From Chrysogorgia sp. JL179-B06 (Eukaryota; Cnidaria; Anthozoa; Scleralcyonacea; Chrysogorgiidae), in contig JAYKKM010000191.1 in NCBI GenBank assembly GCA_035772405.1, positions 2,128,001-2,192,000 on the forward strand: a stretch of DNA of 64,000 nucleotides, given 5' to 3'. The notes beneath the pieces were generated by a model. That model did not search any database. It was not told the origin of the DNA and was given only the letters and a program-made list of their open reading frames with translations. The position numbers and the translations under genes were made by a program. Shown here piece by piece: positions 36,251 to 47,936 of this stretch (position 1 is its first letter; every line of letters starts with the position of its first letter).

Positions 36251-39066
36251 GGTAAAAACTTAGAAAATGTTCGCTGCTACTCCGAGTTTCACGCCGAGTG
36301 ACGGAGTTAAGCAGCGAACATTTTCTAAGTTTTTACCTTCTATTAAATTGCTCTATCTTTCAAGATATTGAGCACTCTCGGAACTTTGCCAGTTATATTA
36401 AATACTGCCTAGATATATATATATATATATATATAAGATATATTGGAAATTATGATTATAAGTAATAGCACAACATGAAGAATATTAGTAACCCTGATGC
36501 TTTTCTCATCATCTCCCAAAGCCACATTCATGAAATATACCAATTAAGTTATTAAATGTCCGTAATATTGAAACAAGATATTCCGTATACATGTACAGTA
36601 TGTATACTGTAAACATTTTAGAAGATAACTAAACTCAAGAAACAATTTTGTACCTCATCCAAAAGCTTCTTCCTGTGTCTTGTGATTAATTTAGACTTTT
36701 GCTCATCTGACAATTCTGACAGGCTCACATTCTTCATATTAAGAGCTGATTTTTTGAAGGCTTCTTTTTCACCTTCACTTTTTGTCTGCCATGCAGCTGA
36801 AGCTATCATGTTTTTTTCTTTATGTGGCAGGTCTTTGCAATCATCTATTTAAAATAATTACATTTAAAAAATCCATTAATTAAATTATTTGTGAATATAA
36901 CTCAGTGACAATTTTAAATATTGAATTACTATTACTATTTAACATTTATTAACCCATTAAGGAACAAGGGTGCACTTCCGCATTTTATTTTATCTAACAC
37001 CAATGGATTAACCACCACATTTCTTAACCCAACAGGGCCAAGGGTGTACTTCAGCATTATATTCTGACTAATGCCAGACAATTTTATGTAGCAGAGTGGA
37101 GTGCATTCACCACCATGTTGCTTAACCCTAGGGTGCACTTCAGCATTTTATTCTGGCTGATGCCAGATGGTTAGCCACAGAGTATTCCATGTAAATTGCA
37201 ATACCACAGAACAAACAAAATGCTACACCATGACCAAGCTGACAAGGTCTGTGAAACCTACATTTGTAGCATGCTGCAAGTGCGAGGAGAACATTTTCAA
37301 GATTTCTCAAAGGAATTTTCAAAAAAAGCACACTACGTCATATGGTAGTGGAATCGATCTATGTTAGCCCAAATATTTTGGTGTACCAGAACTGCTAGAA
37401 ATAATTTTGGCATGGCATGAACTAGTATTTTTTGTCAATAATTGGTGTGGCATAAGATGTTGAAGTACAATGGAAAATAACCATCACAATATTTATTGAT
37501 CAAATGGGTCATTCCAGAAAATATCCATATTCCCCGCACGGAAGAAATGGCAAATGGGTCCTCCCATCCTCTTCGGACATCCTACAATAATTTCAGTCAA
37601 TTTTACCCCCTCCCCTTTGGATGGCACATATTTCCTCCATGGGGGAGATGTGGATCTTTCCTAGGACATCCCTAGAAAATTGTTTAATCAATACTAATTT
37701 ATTTGTGTTAATATATACACTGCTGTAGTGAATGTGGGAGAGCTTGGAGTAGACAGACGATATATGAACGATCGTCAAGCTCGTATCCTCAGAAAAATTA
37801 TTCTGAGTCCCGGACAGGAATCGAACCTGAAGGTTTTCTGATTGCCGGTGAGACGCTCTAATCATTGAGCCACCGAGACTCGAAGGTTACAATGATGTAC
37901 TGGTCGTTTGATATATGTACTGCCTATGCGGCAGTCACTATATATCCATAATGTTTGGATGTGTTAATATATACACTGCTGTAGTGAATATGGGAGAGCT
38001 TGGAGTAGACAGATGATACATGAATGATCAATCAACCAATATATGGATATATGGACGTATGGATATATGGGCGTACGGATTTTTGGACGTGTATGGATAT
38101 ATGGACGTGTATGGATATATGGACCAGTATATGGATATATGTACCAATATATGGATATACAATCGACCAGTATATGGATATATTGGACAATCAATCGACG
38201 ATATACTGTATGGATGGTCAATAGACCAGTACATCATTGTAACCTTCGCTCTCCATCTGAGTATCGGTGGCTCAATGGTTAGAGTGTCTCACCAGCAATC
38301 AGAAGATTACAGGTTCAATTCCTGTCCGGGACCCAGAATAATTTTTCTGAGGATACAAGCTTGATGATCATCCATATAATCAACTAATTTATTTTTTGCC
38401 AAGTTGATAAAGTTATTTTCCTTTCACAAAGGCAACACAGATATAAGTTGGTTATTTACTTGTCTACTGATAACATTTTGGGGGTAACACGATTTGGCAT
38501 AATTCTGGTGTAAAAATATGTAATTCTAAAATAAATATTGGTGTATAAACATGTAAATGTATACACCAATTCCACTTATAGAGAGATTGGAGAAGTTAGT
38601 TAACCAAGACATCAGTTAGAAAGGCGAAAGCAACAATATAGTAGTTGTTAGTTGTAATTGTTTGTGTTACCTGTTTTAAAAAACTCTCCACAAAACAAAT
38701 TATATCCATTAGGGCCTCGAATGCCTTTGGCCCTCTTTAATGGTGCTTCATGATCTTCTTGTACTACGTCTACAGGACCTTGTCTTTTTCTTTTTTGGTT
38801 ACCGATCCACTTCTGAAAACAAACGCATTGTTATCGAGTTAATCATAGCAAAGTTTGATATACAGTAAGTCGATGTTGGTAGAATATTTCATCTTATAAA
38901 CTTATCTTATTACCTGCACTTGTGCTGTTGTCAAACCAGATTCTGCTACAGCACTTTGTATCAAATCTTTATAATTTGCGCCAGTTCCGACCATCCCGCA
39001 TTTGTAACTCTGCTCCAAAACAGCTGTTTGCCTTTCATTGATCTTTGTTCTTTTACGTGAGTCCAT
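33637..39066 (-). CDS. Homeodomain-like plus HMG-box-like protein of the KDZ element, 5 exons
   Basis: Exons on the - strand: 39066-38914, 38812-38671, 36844-36654, 36100-35956, 34406-33637. All four introns have GT..AG borders and the phases join into 1401 nt, 466 residues plus stop, with no interruption. Exons 1-2 give a homeodomain-like segment (about residues 4-60): RTKINERQTAVLEQSY, then LTTAQVQKWIGNQKRKR in the position of the recognition helix (Q-V-x-x-W-x-x-N-x-x-x-K). Exons 2-3 give GPNGYNLFCGEFFKT and AAWQTKSEGEKEAFKKSA, resembling an HMG box. The ~250-residue C-terminal part (exon 5) is unrecognised, with LSEEERIILYSTCQKYF and a GDYVMVYADQILGK stretch. It converges on the transposase within the same inverted repeats. 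DNA binding is inferred; any role in transposition is unknown. Confidence 0.7.
34970..35175. repeat. ATGGATATATGGACGT minisatellite in intron 4
   Basis: The core at 35100-35160 repeats ATGGATATATGGACGT-type units similar to those at 38040-38170. It lies in the intron between exons 4 and 5 of the homeodomain-like gene. The rest of that intron shows no gene. Confidence 0.6.
36248..36342. repeat. Hairpin MITE in intron 3
   Basis: AGAAGGTAAAAACTTAGAAA and its complement pair over ~35 bp around a centre with ACTCCGAG/CTCCGTCA. Flanked by (TA)n runs at 36215-36246 and 36415-36434. Confidence 0.7.
36947..37170. repeat. Degenerate ~90-bp tandem repeat
   Basis: Three diverged units with TTAACCC..., AGGGTGCACTTCAGCATT and TTATTCTGGCTGATGCCAGA. 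A single related unit occurs near 20435. Located in intron 2 of the homeodomain-like gene. Confidence 0.6.
37805..37880 (-). repeat. tRNA-derived SINE head
   Basis: On the - strand: GGTGGCTCAATGATTAGAGC (box A-like) and GGTTCGATTCC (box B), with flanking sequence shared with 38258-38335 and 51620-51692. The acceptor stem is not intact; SINE rather than tRNA gene. Confidence 0.65.
38028..38175. repeat. ATATGGATATATGGACGT minisatellite
   Basis: Units of ATGGATATATGGAC with variants. It splits a second copy of the SINE: its leader (37960-38030) lies on one side and an oppositely oriented head (38258) on the other. Confidence 0.75.
38258..38335 (+). repeat. tRNA-derived SINE head
   Basis: GGTGGCTCAATGGTTAGAGT (box A-like) and GGTTCAATTCC (box B). 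Inverted relative to the copy at 37805. Confidence 0.65.
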
Positions 39067-39310
39067 TTTAAATTTGATCGAGGATTACGAGAAGTTTCTT
39101 ATTCGAAATGTTTTGCAGTGCAAGATGGCGATATAACCGAACTCCGAAGATACATCTGTTTTGTTTATCTTGATATGATTGGCTGAATTATAATTAATGC
39201 AGGAGAGGCTCGCGCCAGGCTACTTAGACGACAGTCTGGCACGGGTACTACCCGTGTTCTCAATTGAGAAGTGATGGGTAGTACCCGTTGAGGAGTTGGT
39301 TCAACGGGTG

Positions 39311-39458
39311 AATTAAAACACTATGGCGATGGCGATCGGATTGCTATGATGTGTATATACGGACACCTTGCTCTATCATGCTTCAATTATTAACACGTGA
39401 TGCAACCATACTCAGTTCACACCAAGTACGTTATCAATATAAATATACAAATAAATAA
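39311..39458 (+). pseudogene. DIRS-like tyrosine recombinase, C-terminal part
   Basis: Directly after the KDZ element, starting in the duplicated AATTAAA, the frame reads TLWRWRSDCYDVYIRTP and stops at 39458. The R-W-x-S-x-x-Y pattern with R-T-P is the expected C-terminus of DIRS/Ngaro tyrosine recombinases, including the catalytic tyrosine. It continues the truncated gene at 16924-17916. Confidence 0.7.
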
Positions 39459-40363
<905 letters not shown>

Positions 40364-40567
40364 ATGGATATATAATTATATATTAATATAGAAAGCAGTT
40401 ACATGATATATTTTACTCGAGGAAAAGAAGAAGGAAAGATGGAAAACGCCCCGCAAAAAAACAACAACAAAAAAACAAAAAAAAAAACCCCAAAAAACAA
40501 CAAAAAAAAACAAACAAACAAACCCAAAACAACAAAAAACAAACAAAAAAATTGATGACTGAGTGAC

Positions 40568-43500
40568 TTAATTTGAAGGAAGACTAAGTGACTTAATTGC
40601 AGGAATAGCAAGTGTTTTGAAACTTGGAATGCTAGGTACAATGGAGAGATTGTTGAATGGAATGTGATTCCATGTTACTATTGTTAGTGGATAAAATGAA
40701 TACTTGTACACATTGACACTGCATTGGATCTGTCGAAAAGGAGAGGTGTTTGGCAATCTTGATACTCTATTTAAAGGACACACCTCGTCAGGGAAACTGA
40801 TACCTACAATACCTTGATTGATCTTGTAGAACATGGTGGCTTGATGCAGTAACCTACGTTGTTCGAGTGTGTCCCAGCCCAGGTGGTCTATCATAGGAGA
40901 GACATGGCTAGTTCTAGAATAGTCGTTTTGTGTGAATCTGGCAGCTCTGCGTTGAATCATCTCGATCTTGTTGATATTTATTTTGGTGTAAGGGTTCCAC
41001 ACAGAGCAGGCATATTCTAGTTGGGGACGAACAAGACTAGTATAAGCTCTTGACTTAACTTTCATGCTACAGTCGCCTAGGATTCGTCTAAGTAGGCCAA
41101 GAGCACTATTTGCCTTGTTACATATGTTATCACAATGCTGATTCCAGCTTAGCTTATGGTTTATAGTGATACCTAAGTATTTCGTCGAAGCTACACTACA
41201 GATGGTTTGATTATTCATTACATAACTATAAGAAAGAGTGGTCTGTTTATTTGTAATTCCTAAATGATAGCATTTGGAATAATTAAAATTGAGTTGCCAT
41301 TTGTTGGCCCACTCACTTAGGTTTTCTAGGTCCTCTTGTAAGGTGATCTGGTCTTGATGATCGTTAATCTCTCTATAGATAATACTATCGTCAGCGAATA
41401 AACGAATTTGAGAATTAATGACATCAGAGATGTCATTTAAATATAGAAGAAATAAGACAGGTGCAAGAATTGTTCCTTGGGGTACTCCTGATATCACAGG
41501 TTTTGAATCAGAGTGGGAGCCATTTACAGAAACAACTTGCGAACGGTTGGAAAGAAAAGACTTGGTCCAATTGGCGGAGGGTCCTCTTATTCCATAATAA
41601 TCAAGTTTTGACATCAGGCGGAGGTGAGGGACAGAGTCAAAAGCTTTACTGAAGTCTAGTAGAATGACATCGGTTTTTGTTTTTTTTAACACTTTTAGCC
41701 CAGTCATTCATAGCAGTAATCAGTTGAGTCTCACAGGAAAACATTTTTCGGAAACCATGTTGTTGATCAATTAAAATATCATGATATGCTATATAAGTGT
41801 TTAGCAACATGGCTGAGAATGATATGTTCCATGACTTTGCAACATAAACATGTTAGTGAGATTGGGCGATAGTTGGCTGGATTTGACTTCACATCCTTCT
41901 TAAATACAGCGGAAACAAGGGCCTTTGACCAATCAGGTGGAAGTACACCAGATTCATAAGACTGCTGGAAGATGAAACAAAGCCAGTTCGAAATGGATGG
42001 TGCAAGTTCTTTGAGGACTCTAGCTGGGATTTCATCAGGCCGCAGGCTTTACTAGGGTTAAGTTTTGAAAGTTGTTTGAATACACCTTGGGAGTTGATGA
42101 TCAAGTCTGAGATAGAAGTGTATGGAGATTAGCCTTTGCTTGGAATTGGAGACTTTTCCCGCGTAAATACTGAATAAAACTAAGAGTTCAAAGCATTAGC
42201 TTTGGCTTTATCAGAAACGCATAGTTTGTCGTCGAATTTTAAAGGGGAGATGCCAGAAATTTCGGATTTACTTGTACGAACATAAGACCAAAATTTATTA
42301 GGATTGGCGTCTAAACTTGCACCAATAATATCATTGAGGTAATTGCTGTGAGATTGTTTCACAAGGCGAGAAACTATGTTTCATTCTTTCTTAAATTCAT
42401 CCCAGTGTTTAGATTTATGGGATTTCGAGCTTTCTTATGTAGGCGATCTTTCGTCCGCATATGACGTTTGATAGAAGAGGTTATCCACGGTAACTTAAAT
42501 TTAGGCACCTATTTCTTATGAGGGACATAATCTTGAATACCTTTGATCAGACTTGACTTGAATTTAAACCAATTATCAGATACAGAGTTATTTTGAGGAC
42601 TAGATAGAAAAACGTTTTCTGATGCATGTAACATAAATTCATTGAGTTTAGTAAAATCAGCTTTCTTATATATGTAGACCTTGTGAGGAGGTTTAAATGA
42701 TCTAGTAGCTTTAACATTGATGTTAAAAAGGATTGCCAGATGATCACTCATGCCTGATGTGGTGGAAACGTTGAATATATTATTTGGGTACGATGATAAT
42801 AATGAGTCTAATGTTTTGTTAGAACCTGGGCGAGTAGGTAGCGTGACATATTGGGTCAAGGAGTATTCGTCGAGAGTGTGAATAAGTTTATTATGCTGTC
42901 CTGAGTTGCTTTCACTTAAGAATTCTGGTAGATCAGATTTTCAGTTGATATCTCCGAGGTTAAAGTCACCCCCTAGAATGATATTTGGATGGTGATTGTT
43001 GGAGTCAAATACAAAGTTTAAAGATTTCTGGAGTTCGTCGAGAGTTTCAGAAGAGGAGTTTGGAGGTATGTAATAGGATGCCAAGTATAATTTCTTAGAG
43101 TTACTGAATTTCACTGAGGACCAGATAATTTCACAATTGGTATCAAGACTAGGATATTCTTCACATACAATATCTGACTTGATAGCCTGAAATACACCCC
43201 CACCGTTGATATTCCTATATTTTCTGTAGACACTGTAGTTAGATGGATACACAGAGTAGGTCGCTATATCTTTGTGTAGTTTGTATTCTGTACCCAAAAC
43301 AATATCAGGGTTGTGTAGGTCAAGTAAAGCTTGAAATTCTGTAAAACGGGATGGGCCTTTTAAACCGTTGAAGTTAATGATCATTCCTTTTAGATGACGT
43401 TTAGATCTATGAATTGTTCTGGGCTTGGTTTTTTGATGATTGGGTATGCTTGATGGAGGTGGGCTTAATATTGTGACAGGATCTTGAAAGGAAGTAACCG

Positions 43501-44098
43501 TGATCGCGTTATCGAGGGTGCTAAATGTGTTTGAAAGTAATGACGATGTGTTGTGGTAATTGCTGAATAGGGATGTGGAAAAATTAGCGATGCCACATTG
43601 TTTACAAATCCACGTGCACGAGGAGTCTGCCAGAGTATTTGAAGCATTGACATTCATACTGCAACAGTTCGTATGGTACCAAACTGAGCAATGCTCGCAT
43701 TGGATAGACTTATCGTTGGATTTGATGATTTTTGTACATACTTCACAAGGACCAGGATTGATTTCGATATCACCGCTTGAAAGGAGTAAAGTAAGTAAAA
43801 ACTTAAGTTGGTCGTTGTGACTTTTAAATAAGATAGTAGACTCTCGAAATCTGGAAGCGGAGAAAGTTACGAGAACTTCTTTAAAACCGACGGGAATTGC
43901 ATCGCAGCAAGCAAAGGAACAGTTCAAACCATAACCAGGTATGTTGTGGGAGAGGATAGGGTTAAAATTTTGATTATGATGTAAAAGAATCGCGAAAATT
44001 AAGAGAATAGACGGAGCCACAAAAGATATGTTCGCCATGGTCCAGGTCTGAGTGACGGGTCCTTGATTGATGAGATGAGAACAAAACAAACCAGACAA
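40568..44098 (-). pseudogene. CR1-like LINE with 2A-like peptide, PHD finger, endonuclease and RT
   Basis: On the - strand from 44098: a hydrophobic N-terminus (residues ~22-40), a 2A-like motif GDIEINPGP (residues 109-117, 43774-43748), a PHD-type C4HC3 finger (C118, C121, C134, C137, H142, C145/146, C164, C167), then an apurinic-like endonuclease (GTEYKL, GGDFNLGD). A TGA at 42943-42941 interrupts the frame, which continues through SGMSDHLAI to a stop at 42509. RT segments follow in other frames: ANYRPISLTC region near 41850, then 41707-40568 with LLDFSKAFDSVPH, SGVPQGTILAPVLF, LFADDS and a complete C-terminus. Domain order fits CR1/L2-group LINEs, in which 2A-like sequences have been reported. 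At least one nonsense change and several frameshifts make it inactive. Confidence 0.8.
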
Positions 44099-44188
44099 AG
44101 ATAATCTCTTGAAACTTGATCAGGATGGAAGTGATATGAGGGCAGCCCTCAAAGTTCTATGGTAATTTCATTCGTAGAAGAACTGCTG

Positions 44189-45226
44189 CTATAGTGACAG
44201 CCAGCAAAGCTTGGGACATTTCTCGTTTAGTATCCAGGCTGGTCCGGCTATAACATCTGATGCTTCTTTCACTTTTGTGACACCGAGAGCCATAATATGC
44301 CGAGCTTCGAAAACCGACCTGTCAAGTATTGTCACTGCCGTAGCCCGTATCGAGTGATTCGTGTAAATATAGTTGACAGGTTTCCCTCTTTTGAGATGTT
44401 TCTCATTTTCGGTCCAAGAGTACGCTCGCCATGTTGTCAAACTAAATTTCGTCTCACTCGAAAATATTTTTCATCGTTCGTTGAAAAAGAAACTCGTTTT
44501 GGGGGTTTGAGTGTTGAATATATTTCTCGAAGGAAGCAACCGAAAAATGGCCTTCTTTGGCGAACATTGTTCCTCCTTCTTCGGCTTCGTCGTTTTCTCC
44601 GCAGTTTTTGGTCAGTTCGTCTCCTGTTTTTTCTACGTATTTGGTCCCTTTTGCATTAATGCTGATTGTGAAGTCAGACCTTTTAAGCTTCCGTAGATTC
44701 TGACGGCCTCGACGACAGAATGAAGTACAGAATTGTTTCGAAAAATACCTTGTTTTGACACGCTGTTGGATGGTTTGTGTTGAATATGTTACCTTCTTAG
44801 AGCTTTCTTATTCTTATGCTTATGGGTGACTTTTGCTAAACCTTCCTTTTTTTAATGCGACACATCTTTCCACGAATGTTGTGTTCACATCCTTGAAATC
44901 TGGGTCGTTAATGATATCCATGCCATGATCATAAAGAAATTTAAATTGTCGGTTCAGTCCAAACCTCAAAGACATTAATGAACTCTTTGAACATGGATTT
45001 CCATCTGCTCTTCTTGCTTTGACGTAGGAGCACTTCAGGATGTCGGCGAGTCCTTCTCTTTTGGCTGAGCTATTTTTTTCTCATTAAGATATTTTCGAAC
45101 ACTCGTATTGCCAATTTTGTAGCTCTCTTTGTGTTTGCCGAGTCTTTATCTTCTACCAGCTTTTCAATTTCGCTCTTCGAAAGAGAAGCAAACCGGGTTG
45201 CTGATTTCTCCGCCATTTGCTGAGAA
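44189..45226 (-). pseudogene. Crypton-like tyrosine recombinase, decayed
   Basis: From ATG at 45226 the - strand reads FASLSKSEIEKLVEDKDSAN, then a frameshift at about 45085, and blocks such as LMSLRFGLNRQFKFL in other frames near 44950. The C-terminal part (44440-44189) has YTNHSIRATAVTIL followed by ARHIMAL. NHSIRATA carries the H-x-x-R of tyrosine recombinases, and this N-terminal and C-terminal pattern belongs to the Crypton/DUF3504-like group in animals. The later GHKS-type motif is altered. Many stops; a dead copy adjoining the LINE. Confidence 0.55.
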
Positions 45227-45477
45227 GTACAAACATTTTCAGGCAATGCAAGATAACAGTTTTTTACAGATAATAACTACAGGTAATGGTATTGTGGACT
45301 CAGATCCTGACAATCTCAGCGGCTAAATGCAGATATCGAGATTTCTTACAATGTTTTTGACCAATCACAATCAAGGATTTTGAAAAATGTATAATAAAAC
45401 ATAATAGTAATTAGAGGCACACAAGCATCAGAGCAGCATCGTTTTTCAAAAATGAACGTAGCCGATTTAGGGTAGTA

Positions 45478-45672
45478 AGTGGTGTCCCCCAGGCTACACT
45501 TCACCTGTCCCCCAGGCTGCACTGCACTTGGTGAAATCAGAAACATGAGGGAAAGATTCTTTACAAAAGTAGCTAGGACCCAGACCATCATTCCACCCTT
45601 GTTCCTCTCGCTTTCTGATATCCAGACCCTCAGAACTGCACTTCTTGTCCACAATCAAAATTCAAACGACTG
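45478..45672. repeat. Dispersed repeat, copy 1
   Basis: Begins GTCCCCCAGGC.ACACTTCACC and ends ACCCTCAGAACTGCACTTC. Related copies at 46945-47125 and 47185-47370 suggest a short interspersed family of about 190 bp; no RNA polymerase III boxes are clear. Confidence 0.6.
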
Positions 45673-45683
45673 TATATGACAGG

Positions 45684-46240
45684 CAGTGGCGGCGGAACGT
45701 GCTTGAAAGTAGGGGGGCTGAAAATCGGCGAAACCGGTACAAATTTACGACGATATTCGCTCCGAAGGCGCGATACTTCTAGGGGGATCAGAGGGCGTGC
45801 TCCCCCTGAAAATGTTGAAATCTAGAACCTCTGAAACGCGATTTCCCGCATTCTGAGGGAAGGTTTTATAGCTGATTTTACAGCAAGCGCGGCTCAAATT
45901 TTAAGCAAAAACAAAGAACTAAATATCATAATTTACAGTAAATTTCACGCTGCAAAAATTATCCGGTGTTTGAGAACCCGGGGTAGGGGCCCATCCAAAG
46001 TAAACTAGCAAATCCCAGAAAAATATTTAGACCTCAGGTAATCAACCACTGCAACGCAATACAACCACAAAGTGCATACAGATTACAGACTGATATAGTT
46101 GTTATAATTTCGTGGTATCTCTTGATTTCTTGGGATTTCATGGGGTGCAAGTAGGATACTGGGTAGGGGGGCTTAGCCCCCCTAGATGCGTCTTCTAGGG
46201 GAGCTATAGCCCCCCTAGCCCCCTGGTTCCGCCGCCCTTG
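45684..46240. mobile_element. hAT-like MITE, 557 bp
   Basis: Ends CAGTGGCGGCGGAAC and, inverted, CAAGGGCGGCGGAAC, with GGGGGGCT-rich subterminal sequence on both sides. The 8-bp flanks ATGACAGG and ATGCCAGT match at 6 of 8 positions. A CAGTGGCGG-type end with an 8-bp duplication is typical of hAT families. Confidence 0.6.
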
Positions 46241-46255
46241 ATGCCAGTCCGATAG

Positions 46256-46893
46256 GTACTTATAGTACGTATTCCATATAAGGTCATATCGAACGGGACT
46301 GGGAAGAGCAAATACGTTGCCCTAACGAGCATATACGTTGCCCTGACGAGCAAATACATTGCCCTCGTACCAGCCTCCAAGTTAATTGGATTGTAACCGA
46401 CCCCAGAACAACAAAGGTCCTAACCCTCCCACAAAGCTATAGAATATATTCTTTTAAAGTTAAATGATCTATTTACAACATACATACAGCTTATCCTGGT
46501 AGCTAACTTAGTTCTCTTTGAAAGTGGATAATCGAACATGCCCAAAAATATAATTTTCGTATTACGAATAGCATATCGTAAACGAACTTTCTGCTGGCTT
46601 CGACGAACGTTTTCTTGAGAAATAATCAACTCCCAAGGCTACAATATATATTAAAACGAAGGTAAATTATCTGTTTACAATATTCGTACAGCTTATCCGA
46701 CTTGCGAACGTAGTTTTCTTAAAAAGAGCGGATAATCGATCATATCGAACGTGTTAACTATCCGCACTCCAGTGGGCTGGTACGAGGGCAATGTATTTGC
46801 TCGTCAGGGCAACGTATTTGCTCGTTAGGGCAACGTATTTGCTCTTCCCAGTCCCGTCCGATATGACCTTATATGGAATACGTACTATAAGTC
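46256..46893. mobile_element. MITE with ~120-bp inverted repeats
   Basis: ACTTATAGTACGTATTCCAT opens the left end and its complement closes the right. The repeats continue through GAGCAAATACGTTGCCCT motifs repeated three times per arm. A half copy lies at 29640-29780. Confidence 0.75.
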
Positions 46894-46944
46894 CATATGG
46901 ATAGGCCACTAGGGGTATTGTCTCTAGAGCCATTTGGCGGCAGG

Positions 46945-47370
46945 AAGTGGTGTCCCCCCAGGCCAAACTTCACCCACGCTGAAGCCAGGACCGGGACATG
47001 AGGGCAAGATCCTTTCCAAAAGGAGCGATCGATCGAGGACCCAGACGCGCACTCCGAGCTTGTCCATCCAGTTCTTTGAGGACCCAGACCCTCAGAACTA
47101 CACTTCTTGTCTCCAAACAAACATTCAAATATGATTGGAAAATTCTAGGCTCCCCCGTTGGAATTGTCTCTAGATCAAATTACTGGCGGGAGTTGGTATA
47201 CCCCAGGCCACACTTCACCCACGGTGAAGCCCAGGGCAGGAAGTGATGGCAAATCCTTTCACGGTGAAGCCCAGGGCAGGAAGTGATGGCAAATCCTTTC
47301 CAAAAGGACTGAGGACCCTTACCCTCACTCCAACCCCTCAGAACTGCACTTCCCATCACCCATATTTGCC
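46945..47370. repeat. Dispersed repeat, copies 2 and 3
   Basis: 46945-47125 and 47185-47370 repeat the copy-1 pattern. Within copy 3 a 43-bp segment containing AGCCCAGGGCAGGAAGTGAT is directly duplicated (47224 and 47266). Confidence 0.6.
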
Positions 47371-47810
47371 ACACGATTTGCGTATAATCATTAATCTTAG
47401 TACTCTTTACGGTTACATACATTTATAACAAACTCAAATAAACCTTTTAATTAATTGACATTTCTACCGGTTTTCAATTTTGTAACTTGTGCTTTTTGAT
47501 AAAGAGACAGGTCACCGAAATATCAAAAGATATTAGAACGAGTTCAGGATTATTTTTCTCAATTTCTATTGCCTCATAGATTCCACAGATTTAATGAAGT
47601 TTAAGAATCCATATATCTAACCTGAAGTGCTTGTATTTCATCCATCTCCTGTTGTTCTTGGACATTTTCTAAAATTAATTGTATCAATAATTTTATTGTG
47701 AAATATAACTTATTTAGAAAATTTATTTAGATTATTTAAGCATAACGATCATCCTGGTTTTGTCTGGTTACTCAAATCCGTATTCACGATAGTAATATAC
47801 GGTACGGTAC
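47371..47810. other. Intergenic, no gene seen
   Basis: AT-rich, nothing recognised. Confidence 0.3.
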
Positions 47811-47936
47811 GGTGTGGTACAGTATAGTATAGTATAGTGCAGTATAGTATAGTATAGTATAGCATAGCATAGCATAGCATAGCATAGCATAGCATAGCGT
47901 AGCGTAGCATGGCATAGCATAGCATAGCATAGTATA
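47811..47936. repeat. Pentanucleotide TAGTA/TAGCA array
   Basis: A run of 5-bp units shifting from TAGTA to TAGCA to TAGCG and back, ending at CAGGGTGTATAAAAAAGCGC, which may be the tip of a DNA transposon fragment. Confidence 0.9.

Larger units (their letters stand above)
17917..39310. mobile_element. 21.4-kb KDZ (Zisupton-type) DNA transposon
   Basis: Terminal inverted repeats of about 140 bp (17917-18056 and 39171-39310, tip CACCCGTTGAACCAACTCC) are near identical. They contain an internal inverted motif (GGGTACTACCC / GGGTAGTACCC). The 7-bp flank AATTAAA occurs at 17910-17916 and 39311-39317. Removing the element and one flank restores a recombinase reading frame, which fixes the boundaries. 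It carries two convergent genes: a KDZ transposase (18160-28694, +) and a homeodomain/HMG-like protein (39066-33637, -). Many younger repeats have inserted in introns and between the genes. Confidence 0.85.
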
